This document shows positions 35,531 to 44,144 of a stretch of DNA of 64,000 nucleotides, one piece after another. The stretch comes from Oryzibacter oryziterrae (GTDB lineage Bacteria; Pseudomonadota; Alphaproteobacteria; Rhizobiales; Pleomorphomonadaceae): positions 310,001-374,000 of the forward strand of contig NZ_JAKJIC010000002.1 in assembly GCF_021864535.1 (NCBI RefSeq). The letters are read 5' to 3'. Both the position numbers and the translations under genes were made by a program. Each line of letters starts with the position of its first letter. Within the stretch, counting starts at the first letter, position 1. A model generated the notes under the pieces. It saw nothing but the letters and a program-made list of their open reading frames with translations. It ran no database searches and was not told the origin of the DNA.

Positions 35531-37239
35531 TGGATCTGGATCTTCTCAAGCGACCTGAAACGACCCACGCGACCGACCTGCGCCCGCTGGCCGAGCGTCT
35601 TGAGGCCGCGCGGGTGCTGATCGAGGAACGCTTCCTCAAGGGCGGCGCGGCGTTGATGTCGGCCTTCGACATTGTCTCCGGCCTCATGGACTCCCTTGAA
35701 GGGGTCACCGGTGCGCTTGGTGATACCGCCGACGAAGCGGCGGCCAACCTGATTTCCACCATGGCCGGCATGCAGGCGCTGGTCGCAAGCGAAGGCGCGA
35801 CGCGGAGCCAGTTGGCCGGCGTGTTGGCCGATGCGCGCGCCATCCCGCCACTGATCCGGGAGATGCAGGGGCAACTGCGCTACCTTGCCACCTGCGCCAT
35901 CGAAACACGCATTGCCGGCGCCGGCATTCCGGAGTTTGCCGGCTTTGCCGACGACGTGGCCAACTATGTCGCCAATGCCTCCGAGCAGGTTGGCATCTTC
36001 TCGGTCCGCGTGAACGAGCTTGCCGCGCAGCTTTCACTGGCCTGCGAGGACCATGGGACGATCGGCATTGCCGAAAAGGCTCCCGCCACAGCCAGGCTGC
36101 TTCAGGAAGCGGCAGACGGTGTGCGCCAGCGCGGCCGGGATCTTGCCAAGCTGGCCCAGCGCGCCGAGGTGGTTGCGCGCGGTGTGCAGGGCAAGGTCAG
36201 CTCGGCGCTGTCGGCGCTGCAGATCGGCGATGTCACCCGTCAGCGCATCGAGCATGTGCATGCGGGCATCGCCATGCTGTCGGAGGCGCTTGCCGAACCG
36301 GCTCTCGCCGAGCCCGCCAATGGGTACGAGGTCGGCCGGCACCTCCTGTCGGCGCAGACCTCATCGCTGACCCATGATTTCGTGGTGCAGACCCGAGCGA
36401 TCGTCAGCAACATCGAAGGCTTTGCCGTGGAGGCCAGCCGCATTGTCGAGCTGACCCGCAGCGCTCGCTCCGACGGCGCCGATCCCATGAAGGCCATCGA
36501 GCACGGCGTGTCCATGGCCCGTGGCCTTGTGCGCGACATCGAGGAGGCTGGGCACAAGGCAACCGGCGCCTATGTGGCGACCAAGAAGGTCGCCAACGAA
36601 CTGCTGAGCAACATGGGCAGCATCGGCAACTTGCGCAATGTGCGCGACGACATTCGCTGCCTGGCCATCAACGCCTACCTGCGGTCCAACCGACTTGGCC
36701 CCAAGGGGCGCGCGGTCGGTGTCATCGCGGCGGAAATGAACACCTATGCCGCCCGCCTGGGTGTGGCGGCCGAGGGGATCCTGAGCCGGCTTGCGGCCAT
36801 GCAGCAAGCCGCGGCCGCCATCGATGCCAGCGGCGAAGCCCCCGAGGGGCTGGTTGGCCAGATCGACGCCGCCGCCGCCGCCCTGCGCCAGGCAAGCCAG
36901 CTCACCGATCGGCACATGCTCGAGGTGACCCGCAACTCCGATGCCGTCGCCGATCGCATCGGCCGAATCGCCGGCGAAGTCGACTTCCGCCATGGCCTGG
37001 GCGAGGCGCTGGAGGACTGCTGCAAGATGTTCGGCCCCGGCGCCGTGTTCGCCCGGACGGGGGGCTTCGATGCTCGCCTCAAGGACTTCTCGATACAACT
37101 TTATCGCGTATACACCATGGCCAGCGAACGCGACATTCATCGCGATATCCTGCCTTTGGGACTCGAAGAAGTTGCGCAGTCAACGAAAGTAAATAAAGCA
37201 ATAGATGATGATGACAATTTTGACGATGCTCTGTTCTAG
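35530..37239 (+). CDS. Uncharacterised helical chemosensory protein with degenerate receptor-like segment
   Basis: A 569-aa soluble protein, mostly alanine-rich predicted helix, with no membrane segment. Around residues 230-245 it has QIGDVTRQRIEHVHAGIAML, reminiscent of helical bundles that contact Che proteins. Around 380-410, CLAINAYLRSNRLGPKGRA then VGVIAAEMN parallels the chemoreceptor tip ([20 protein letters not shown]), but key residues differ. The C-terminus is a short acidic tail (DDDDNFDDALF). I do not recognise a named family. It is translationally coupled (TGATG) to the HD-GYP regulator, so it may be a soluble signalling scaffold. Confidence 0.85.
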   Translation: MDLDLLKRPETTHATDLRPLAERLEAARVLIEERFLKGGAALMSAFDIVSGLMDSLEGVTGALGDTADEAAANLISTMAGMQALVASEGATRSQLAGVLADARAIPPLIREMQGQLRYLATCAIETRIAGAGIPEFAGFADDVANYVANASEQVGIFSVRVNELAAQLSLACEDHGTIGIAEKAPATARLLQEAADGVRQRGRDLAKLAQRAEVVARGVQGKVSSALSALQIGDVTRQRIEHVHAGIAMLSEALAEPALAEPANGYEVGRHLLSAQTSSLTHDFVVQTRAIVSNIEGFAVEASRIVELTRSARSDGADPMKAIEHGVSMARGLVRDIEEAGHKATGAYVATKKVANELLSNMGSIGNLRNVRDDIRCLAINAYLRSNRLGPKGRAVGVIAAEMNTYAARLGVAAEGILSRLAAMQQAAAAIDASGEAPEGLVGQIDAAAAALRQASQLTDRHMLEVTRNSDAVADRIGRIAGEVDFRHGLGEALEDCCKMFGPGAVFARTGGFDARLKDFSIQLYRVYTMASERDIHRDILPLGLEEVAQSTKVNKAIDDDDNFDDALF

Positions 37240-37358
37240 TCGATAACGGGGGAGAAATAGAATAAAAATTTTTTGATAAGTAGGAAGACCGAGGTTATTT
37301 TTAAAGTATTGTTTAGGCATGTAATGCAATGTTTGGGTAATGTTAAAGGGGTGATGAG

Positions 37359-37676
37359 ATGGCGAATAGAACGCTTGTGCAGTTACCATCAAACCTCTCG
37401 GTTCGGGATATATCAATCGTTCATGGAAAGCTCGCTGAGGTTCTGGATCAAAGCGAATCCATTTCATTGGTCGTTCCGGACGATGCGGTTTCCGATATAA
37501 GCTTCGTTCAGCTTGTAGAAGCTGCGAGAGTGAAGGCGGAAGTATCCGGAAAGACGATCGCGCTTGCGAGCCCAGCCAAAGGAAATCTTCGCGAGGTTCT
37601 CGATCGCTGCGGTCTGCTGACCGATGCGTCGCGCAATGACCTACAATTCTGGCTACATGAGGAGACTGTACAGTGA
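37359..37676 (+). CDS. STAS-domain protein
   Basis: A 105-aa single-domain protein of the SpoIIAA/anti-anti-sigma (STAS) type. It shows the alternating strand-helix pattern (ISLVVPDDAVSDISFVQLVEAAR, given here in part by SDISFVQLVEAAR, then TIALASPAKGNLREVLDRCG). The conserved phosphorylatable Ser of SpoIIAA falls near the SDISF segment. It has a good AAGGGG upstream. Its TGA overlaps the GTG start of cheY by four bases. In chemosensory operons such proteins may be phosphate sinks or partners for kinase control; the role is unproven. Confidence 0.85.
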   Translation: MANRTLVQLPSNLSVRDISIVHGKLAEVLDQSESISLVVPDDAVSDISFVQLVEAARVKAEVSGKTIALASPAKGNLREVLDRCGLLTDASRNDLQFWLHEETVQ

Positions 37677-38041
37677 GCGCGAGCATCCTGACTGTTGACG
37701 ATTCGATGTCCGTTCGCATGACGACGCGTATTGCCCTGACCGGGGCTGGCTACAAGGTCACGGAAGCCGTGGATGGTCTCGACGGCCTGAACAAGGCCAA
37801 GGCCGCCCGCTTCGACATGATCGTTACCGACCTGAACATGCCCAACATGGATGGCCTCAGGATGATCGAGGAGCTGCGGCGCCTGCCGAACCAGACGGGC
37901 GTGCCCATCCTTTTCCTGACCACCGAATCCGACCCGGGCATGAAGAACCGGGCCAAGGCAGCCGGCGCCACCGGCTGGCTGACCAAACCGTTCGAGCCGG
38001 ATCAGCTCGTCAAACTCGTGAAGAAGGTACTCGGCAGATGA
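37673..38041 (+). CDS. cheY: CheY single-domain response regulator
   Basis: A 122-aa receiver domain. The acidic pair is D9-D10 (LTVDDSMSV), phosphoacceptor D53 (VTDLNMPNMDG), the conserved Thr in FLTTESD and K105 in WLTKPFEP. It starts with GTG at 37,673, overlapping the STAS stop. Its own stop overlaps the cheA ATG by four bases. It would carry phosphate from CheA to the flagellar motor or another output. Confidence 0.95.
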   Translation: MSASILTVDDSMSVRMTTRIALTGAGYKVTEAVDGLDGLNKAKAARFDMIVTDLNMPNMDGLRMIEELRRLPNQTGVPILFLTTESDPGMKNRAKAAGATGWLTKPFEPDQLVKLVKKVLGR

Positions 38042-40110
38042 GTAACCTGGACCCATCCGAGATATTCCGCATCGAAGCGGCGGAACTGCTGGAGCAGATA
38101 GAGCAGGGCCTGCTCGACCTTGAGCATCGCCTGGACGACCGATCGCTGATCGACGCCGTCTTCCGCGCCCTGCACACCCTCAAGGGCTCGGGCGCCATGT
38201 TCGGCTTCGACGCCCTCGCGGCCTTCACCCACCACTGCGAAACCGCCTTCGATCGGGTCCGCAAGGGGCTTGCTCCGGCCACACCCGAACTGGTCGCCGC
38301 CGTGCTGGCGGCTCGTGACCACATGCGGGCGCTGGTGGAGGACCAGTTCGGAGAAGATCCGGAAGAAGAGCGCATCCTTCTCGACCAGCTGCAGCGGGCC
38401 GTGACCGGTGGCGCCGCCAGCCAGGAGCCTGCCGCCGTCGCCGTCGCTCCGGTGGCCATCCAAGCCGCTCCGACCGCTCCGGCAGATGCCACGACCTGGC
38501 GCCTCAAGATCGTGCTGCCCGAAAACGCCATGATCAACGGCACCAATCCGCTGACGCTGCTCGACGAGCTGCGTGAGCTTGGTGACTGCCAGGTCAAGGC
38601 GGACCGCAGCCGCATCCCGCCGCTGGAACATCTGGTCCCCACCGAACTCTATCTGTCCTGGGACGTGATCCTCAAGACCACGCATTCCCGCGCCGAGATC
38701 GAGGATGTGTTCATCTTCGTCATGGACGAGATGACCCTGGAGATGGAGGAAGTCACCGGCGCCGTGGCTCCGGTTGCTGACGCCAGCCAGGCGTCCAACG
38801 TCACGGTACTGCCCGTGCCGCAGGCCCCTGTGGCGGTGGCGGAGACGGTGCCCGAGCGCGCGGTTCCGGAGATTGTGCCCTCACAGGCGGACGTCGCGCG
38901 TCAGGAAGCGGCTGCCGACACCCGGCTGCGCCGCAAGACGGAAAGCGTCCGCGTGCCCGCCGAGCGCCTGGACGAACTGATGGATCGCGTCGGCGAACTC
39001 GTCATCGCCCAGTCGCGTCTGTCGCAGATCGCCGCCGGCAGCATGGACGTGCAGCTGCGCACGGTCAGCGAGGAGATGGAGCGCCTGTGCAGCGAGCTGC
39101 GCATCACCATGATGGTGTTGCGCATGGTGCCGGTCGCCACTCTGTTCGACCGCTATCGCCGTCTGGTGCATGACCTGCAGCGCGACACCGGCAAGCACAT
39201 CGAACTCATGACCGATGGCGAAAGCACGGAGATGGACAAGACGGTGATCGAGCGTCTCGCCGATCCGCTGGTGCACCTCGTCCGCAACGCCGCCGATCAC
39301 GGCCTGGAGCCGGAAGCCGACCGCGTTGCGGCTGGAAAACCCGGTACCGGCCGCATCACCCTCTCGGCCCGCCAGGTGGGCGGCGAAGTGATCGTCACCG
39401 TCAGTGACGACGGTCGCGGCATCAACCGCGATCGCGTCAGAGCCAAGGCGGAAGCCGTCGGCCTGATCCAGCCGGGCCAGGAGCTGAGCGACAGCGAGCT
39501 GTTGCAGCTGATCTTCCAGCCGGGCTTCTCGACCGCGGCGCAGGTCACCAACCTGTCCGGACGTGGCGTCGGCATGGACGTGGTCAAGAAGACCATCGAG
39601 TCCCTGCACGGCACCATCGATGTTTCCAGCAAGCTTGGCGAAGGTTCGACCGTCTCGCTGCGCATCCCGCTCACGCTGGCGATCATCGATGGCCTCCTGG
39701 TGCGCGTCGGGCAGGGCTGCTACGTCATCCCGCTGCCGGCGGTCGAGGAATGCCTCGAACTGTCGCTGGAAGAAGACTTCCGCTCGCGCGGTCGCAGCTT
39801 CCTCAGCCTGCGCGGCAGCCTGGTGCCCTTCATCCGCCTGCGCGAACTCTTCGCGACCGGCACCCAGCCCGATCCCTTCCAGAAGGTGGTGGTGGTCTCC
39901 ACCGGCAATGAACGCGTCGGCCTCGTGGTCGATCAGATCATCGGCGACCACCAGACCGTCATCAAGTCCATGTCCAAGCTGCATGACGACGTGACGACCT
40001 TCACCGGCGCCACCATTCTTGGCGACGGCAGCGTGGCCCTGATCCTCGACGTCGCCAATCTGGTGGCGGTGGGACAGCAGCAGGAGGCGCAACTGCGCGC
40101 AATCGCATGA
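38038..40110 (+). CDS. cheA: CheA chemotaxis histidine kinase
   Basis: A 690-aa kinase. The P1 (Hpt) domain has phosphoacceptor His46 in FRALHTLKGSGAMFGF. An Ala/Pro/Val-rich linker and P2-like region (~120-300) follow, then P3 dimerisation (ESVRVPAERLDELMDRVGEL), P4 ATPase with N-box HLVRNAADHGLE and G-boxes VSDDGRGIN and GRGVGMDVVKK, and a C-terminal P5 CheW-like domain. It phosphorylates CheY, CheB and probably the HD-GYP regulator. Four-base overlaps with cheY and cheW show translational coupling. Confidence 0.97.
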   Translation: MSNLDPSEIFRIEAAELLEQIEQGLLDLEHRLDDRSLIDAVFRALHTLKGSGAMFGFDALAAFTHHCETAFDRVRKGLAPATPELVAAVLAARDHMRALVEDQFGEDPEEERILLDQLQRAVTGGAASQEPAAVAVAPVAIQAAPTAPADATTWRLKIVLPENAMINGTNPLTLLDELRELGDCQVKADRSRIPPLEHLVPTELYLSWDVILKTTHSRAEIEDVFIFVMDEMTLEMEEVTGAVAPVADASQASNVTVLPVPQAPVAVAETVPERAVPEIVPSQADVARQEAAADTRLRRKTESVRVPAERLDELMDRVGELVIAQSRLSQIAAGSMDVQLRTVSEEMERLCSELRITMMVLRMVPVATLFDRYRRLVHDLQRDTGKHIELMTDGESTEMDKTVIERLADPLVHLVRNAADHGLEPEADRVAAGKPGTGRITLSARQVGGEVIVTVSDDGRGINRDRVRAKAEAVGLIQPGQELSDSELLQLIFQPGFSTAAQVTNLSGRGVGMDVVKKTIESLHGTIDVSSKLGEGSTVSLRIPLTLAIIDGLLVRVGQGCYVIPLPAVEECLELSLEEDFRSRGRSFLSLRGSLVPFIRLRELFATGTQPDPFQKVVVVSTGNERVGLVVDQIIGDHQTVIKSMSKLHDDVTTFTGATILGDGSVALILDVANLVAVGQQQEAQLRAIA

Positions 40111-40601
40111 GCAATCTCGCCCTCAAGACCGCAACGCCGCCCTGGTCCGACGACGGCGAACTGGAAGCGCTGACCTTCGACATCGCGGGCGAGACCTTCG
40201 CCCTCGAGGCGGCCATCGTCCGGGAGATCCTCGATCTCATGCCCGAGACCAAGGTTCCCGGCAGCCGCCCCTTCGTCAGCGCCGTGATCAACTTTCGCGG
40301 CAAGGTCATCCCGCTCGCCGACATTCGTGTCGCTCTCGGGGTCGAACCTGCCGCGGCCACCATCGACAGCCGCATCGTCGTGGTCGAAATGGACCTCGAC
40401 GGCGTGGAGTCGCTCGTCGGACTTCGCACCGACAAGGTAAATGAAGTCACGACATTGTCCCGGGCTGCCAGCGAGCCGCCGCCGCGCGTCGGCATGAAAT
40501 GGCCGCCCGAATTCATTGAATGCCTGATCAAGCGCGAAGGGGAGTTCATCATCTTCCCCGACTTGCGCGCGATCTTCGCCTCGACTCGCCGCGCTGTCTG
40601 A
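40107..40601 (+). CDS. cheW: CheW coupling protein (first copy)
   Basis: A 164-aa CheW-fold adaptor that links receptors to CheA. It has ALEAAIVREILDLMPETKVPG, the conserved core FVSAVINFRGKVIPLADIR and a C-terminal ECLIKREGEFIIFPDLRAIF. Its ATG overlaps the cheA stop by four bases. A second cheW lies beyond the first receptor gene, so the operon encodes two couplers. Confidence 0.95.
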   Translation: MSNLALKTATPPWSDDGELEALTFDIAGETFALEAAIVREILDLMPETKVPGSRPFVSAVINFRGKVIPLADIRVALGVEPAAATIDSRIVVVEMDLDGVESLVGLRTDKVNEVTTLSRAASEPPPRVGMKWPPEFIECLIKREGEFIIFPDLRAIFASTRRAV

Positions 40602-40688
40602 CTGGTGACAGGTAGGTCGGAGTCCAGGAAGTAACATCAAGAAAAACAGGGCCATCAGACAAGTCTCTCACTTGAGAAAGTCAAGTCC

Positions 40689-42524
40689 ATGCGTATCACA
40701 ATCAAGTTGAAGCTTGCGCTTTCCTTTGCCTTTGTCATCGCGCTCGTCGCGGCGATGGCAGTTATGGCGATCACCAATCTTTCGTCGCTGAACACGGCGA
40801 TCTCTGAACTGGTGGCAGGTCCCGCAGCCGATCTCAACAATATCCGCGGGCTTAGCGTCGCCTACAACGACGGCGTCCGTGCCGAGAAGAACATCATCAT
40901 GAACACCAGTGCCACGGAAATCGAGGCATTCGTGAAGTCGGCAGCCAAGGCCGAAGAAGACGTCCGCGCCTACATGGATAAGCTCAAGGCGTCGACGAAC
41001 CCAGAGGTGGTGCAGGCGACGGGCGTGTTTTCTGGCCTTTACGACCAGATACTGCCGCTGCGCCGGCAGATGATCGCTCTCGGCCAGGAAAACACGACGG
41101 AGTCCAATGCGAAGGCTGCAGACATCAGCATGCATGCCGGCCGGGATCTGAACAACAAGGTGATCGTCCAGTTGGCCGCTATGTCCGACCAGATCATCGC
41201 CGATATGAAGGCGACCGACCTGGCCACCAACGATCAGTATGAGACTTCCAAGAGCTTCATGCTGGTGTTCATTGCGATCGTCGCGCTCTTCTCTGTCGTC
41301 ATCGCCATCTGGATGTCGCTCTCGATCGCCCGTGGTCTCAAGCGTGGCGTCGAGCTGGCTGAGGCCGTTGCCATCGGCGACCTGACCCATGACGTCGAGC
41401 ACAAGGCCAACGACGAGATCAAGGACCTGATCGGCGCCATGCAGCGCATGACCGCCAACCTGCGTGAAACCGCAGGTGTCGCCACCGAGATCGCGGCGGG
41501 CAACCTCACGGTCACCCCCAAGCCGCTGTCGGACAAGGACATCCTGGGCGAGTCGCTGCTCAACATGGTCGAGCGCCTCCGCTCGGTGGTTGCCGACGCC
41601 ATGACCGCGTCCGACAACGTCTCTGCCGGCAGCCAGCAGCTCTCGTCGGCCTCCGAGCAGATTGCCCAGGGCGCGACCGAGCAAGCCTCGTCGGCCGAGG
41701 AAGCCTCCTCTTCGATGGAAGAGATGGCCTCCAACATCAAGCAGAACGCCGACAACGCCGCCCAGACCGAGAAGATCGCCCGCCAGTCGGCCAAGGACGC
41801 CGAGCTTTCGGGCGACGCGGTGTCCCAGGCCGTCAAGGCCATGAGCACCATCGCCGAGAAGATCGGCATCGTGCAGGAAATCGCCCGCCAGACCGACCTG
41901 CTCGCCCTGAATGCGGCGGTGGAAGCGGCGCGCGCCGGCGAACATGGCCGCGGCTTTGCGGTGGTGGCCTCCGAAGTGCGCAAGCTGGCCGAACGCTCGC
42001 AGGCCGCTGCCGCCGAGATCTCGCAGATGTCGTCGGACACGGTGAAGTCCGCCCAGCAGGCCGGCGAAATGCTGAACCGTCTGGTGCCGGATATCCGCAA
42101 GACGGCGGAACTGGTGTCGGAAATCTCGGCCGCCTGCCGCGAACAGGACATCGGCGCCTCGCAGATCAATCTGGCGATCCAGCAGCTCGACAAGGTGACG
42201 CAGCAGAATGCAGGCGCCTCCGAAGAGATGTCGGCGACGTCGGAAGAACTGGCCGCCCAGGCCGAGGAACTGCAGTCGTCGATCGCCTTCTTCAAGGTGG
42301 ACAACGCCGGTTCGGCTAAGCCGGCACAGGCCAAGCGTCAGCCGCAACGCAGCTCCAAGCCGGCCCATCCGGTGGCACACATGCCTCCTCCGGCCAAGAA
42401 GCCGGCCGCTGCTCCCAAGCGGCAGACGGTCGCCGCCCAGCAGGACGCAGCGCGCGGCTTTGCCCTGGACATGTCCATGGGTGGCCCCGACGCTGACGAT
42501 GCCGACTTCCGCGAAAGTGCATGA
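40689..42524 (+). CDS. Methyl-accepting chemotaxis protein 1
   Basis: A 611-aa receptor. An N-terminal membrane helix (~10-30) is followed by a ~150-residue four-helix-type periplasmic sensor, a second membrane helix ([19 protein letters not shown] at ~190-208), HAMP-like segments and the cytoplasmic hairpin. The tip is [20 protein letters not shown]. After the signalling bundle, a low-complexity tail of ~75 residues ([14 protein letters not shown] and later) ends in [11 protein letters not shown]; this differs from the NWETF pentapeptide used for CheR tethering in enterics. The second half is nearly identical to the other receptor of the operon. Confidence 0.95.
   Translation: MRITIKLKLALSFAFVIALVAAMAVMAITNLSSLNTAISELVAGPAADLNNIRGLSVAYNDGVRAEKNIIMNTSATEIEAFVKSAAKAEEDVRAYMDKLKASTNPEVVQATGVFSGLYDQILPLRRQMIALGQENTTESNAKAADISMHAGRDLNNKVIVQLAAMSDQIIADMKATDLATNDQYETSKSFMLVFIAIVALFSVVIAIWMSLSIARGLKRGVELAEAVAIGDLTHDVEHKANDEIKDLIGAMQRMTANLRETAGVATEIAAGNLTVTPKPLSDKDILGESLLNMVERLRSVVADAMTASDNVSAGSQQLSSASEQIAQGATEQASSAEEASSSMEEMASNIKQNADNAAQTEKIARQSAKDAELSGDAVSQAVKAMSTIAEKIGIVQEIARQTDLLALNAAVEAARAGEHGRGFAVVASEVRKLAERSQAAAAEISQMSSDTVKSAQQAGEMLNRLVPDIRKTAELVSEISAACREQDIGASQINLAIQQLDKVTQQNAGASEEMSATSEELAAQAEELQSSIAFFKVDNAGSAKPAQAKRQPQRSSKPAHPVAHMPPPAKKPAAAPKRQTVAAQQDAARGFALDMSMGGPDADDADFRESA
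41565..42524 (+). repeat. Long direct repeat, copy 1 (receptor signalling half)
   Basis: This ~960-bp segment covers the cytoplasmic hairpin and tail of receptor 1. It matches 44,904-45,869 almost base for base, with scattered third-position differences and a small indel in the linker (net +6 bases in copy 2). The copies are direct and about 3.3 kb apart. Confidence 0.9.
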
Positions 42525-43021
42525 TCATGACCAAACCGACCTTTGAGGCCCAATTCGTCACCTTCGCCCTTGGCAGCGAAGTCTTCGCGGTCCCCGTGAC
42601 CGTGGTGCGGGAGATCCTCGATTTCGAGCCCTCCTTCCGCATTCCGAGCGGTCCGGACTATCTGATGGGCCTGCGCAATGTCCGCGGCCAGGGTGTGCCG
42701 GTGATCGATCTGCGCCTCAAGCTCGGTCTGGCTCCCACGGTCGCCACCGCGCAGACCCGGGTGCTGGTGGTCGACATCACCGTGGCCGAGCGTCCTCTGA
42801 CGCTCGGCCTGGTGGCCGACCGCGTGTTCGAGGTCGCTGCCTTCCGCAGCGACCAGATCGAAAGCGCTCCCGATATCGGTATCCGCTGGAACTCCGACTA
42901 TATCGAGGGCGTCGTCCGGCGCGAAAGCGGCTTCGTGGTGCTGATCGATCTTGCGCGCCTGCTGTCGGCCAACGACGCCTTTGCGCTGGCCGGAGCCGAG
43001 AGACGTGAGGCCGTGGCATGA
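42521..43021 (+). CDS. cheW: CheW coupling protein (second copy)
   Basis: A 166-aa CheW-fold adaptor, divergent from the first copy. It has [16 protein letters not shown], the core [19 protein letters not shown] and [14 protein letters not shown] near the C-terminus. It can start at 42,521, overlapping the receptor stop, or at the ATG two codons later. Its stop overlaps cheR by four bases. Two couplers may tune different receptor arrays. Confidence 0.95.
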   Translation: MIMTKPTFEAQFVTFALGSEVFAVPVTVVREILDFEPSFRIPSGPDYLMGLRNVRGQGVPVIDLRLKLGLAPTVATAQTRVLVVDITVAERPLTLGLVADRVFEVAAFRSDQIESAPDIGIRWNSDYIEGVVRRESGFVVLIDLARLLSANDAFALAGAERREAVA

Positions 43022-43875
43022 CGCAAGCACTGGAAGCTCGGGATACCGACGCGGCATCCGACCGGCTGTCGCCCAAGAACTTCCGGCGGTTGTCGGACTT
43101 CGTCAGCGCCTACAGTGGCATCAAGATGCCGCCCAACAAGCAGACCATGCTCGAGGGGCGCCTTCGGCGCCGCCTCCGTATCACTGGCCTGCCGACGTTG
43201 AACGCCTATTGCCAGTATCTGTTCGAAGAGGATGGGCTCGAAGCCGAGCTCATCCATCTCTTCGATGCCGTGACCACCAACAAGACCGATTTCTTTCGCG
43301 AGCCCAAGCACTTCGACTTCCTGCGCGAGGTAGCCTTGCCTTCGCTGATGGAGGCCGGCCGGACGTCGCTGCGGGTCTGGAGCGCCGCCTGTTCGGTTGG
43401 TGCTGAGCCCTACACGGCAGCCATGGTGCTTGAGGATTTTGCCGAGAAGCGGCCCCTCAACTACTTCATTCTGGCGACTGATCTCAGCAGTGACGTGCTG
43501 ACGGCCGCCCAGAAGGGCATCTATCCTGAAAACATGCTGGCGCCGGTGCCGCCGGTGTTGCGTCGAAAATACGTGCATGCGTCGCGCTACAACGGCAACC
43601 GCAACGTCCGCATCTCACCGCTCTTGCGGTCCAAGGTGGGCTTTGCCCGCCTGAACTTCATGGATGACACCTATCCGGTGGGAGATCCTTTCGACATCAT
43701 CTTCTGTCGCAATGTGCTGATCTATTTTGACAAGCCGACCCAGGCCAAGGTGCTCGGACGTTTGTGCGACTGCTTGCGCCCTGGCGGATACCTGATGATC
43801 GGCCACTCGGAATCTGTGACGGGCTTCAACCTGCCGATCCGGGTCGTCTCCAATACAGTGTTCCAGAAGCTATGA
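43018..43875 (+). CDS. cheR: CheR chemoreceptor methyltransferase
   Basis: A 285-aa SAM-dependent glutamate methyltransferase. The N-terminal helical domain is followed by the TNKTDFFREPKHFDFL motif, SAM-binding WSACSVGAEPYTAAM and the catalytic-domain signature FDIIFCRNVLIYFDK. It adds methyl groups to receptor Glu residues for adaptation, opposed by CheB encoded two genes later. No separate CheD deamidase gene is in the cluster. Confidence 0.96.
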   Translation: MTQALEARDTDAASDRLSPKNFRRLSDFVSAYSGIKMPPNKQTMLEGRLRRRLRITGLPTLNAYCQYLFEEDGLEAELIHLFDAVTTNKTDFFREPKHFDFLREVALPSLMEAGRTSLRVWSAACSVGAEPYTAAMVLEDFAEKRPLNYFILATDLSSDVLTAAQKGIYPENMLAPVPPVLRRKYVHASRYNGNRNVRISPLLRSKVGFARLNFMDDTYPVGDPFDIIFCRNVLIYFDKPTQAKVLGRLCDCLRPGGYLMIGHSESVTGFNLPIRVVSNTVFQKL

Positions 43876-44144
43876 CCAAGGGTTAGGTCAGTCATCATGC
43901 GCATTGATATTAGTATCAAGTCGTATGATGGCTGATGTAATTCTATATAAATGTGACAATATACGCCATATGTACATAACGTTATGCTTTAACATTGCGA
44001 ATTAAACTGTAATAATATCTAGATAGACAAGAAAAATACTTCAAAATTTCTCGATTTGGAGTCGATTGATTAACCTGAATGTTCCACCCTCGTCACCGGG
44101 AAATAGAGGCACCTTATGGGTGTGGTGAGAAGAGGGTTGGTAGT
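43876..44144. other. AT-rich spacer before receptor 2
   Basis: About 270 bases without a gene. The central part (about 43,900-44,060) is strongly AT-rich compared with the flanking coding DNA. It probably contains an internal promoter for the second receptor and cheB, but I cannot identify one confidently. Confidence 0.4.

Noticed and set aside
40668-42380. 570-codon minus-strand open frame opposite receptor 1 (and a similar one at 44,430-45,731)
   Set aside because: Leu/Arg/Gly/His-rich shadow frames that recur only because the two receptor genes are near-identical.
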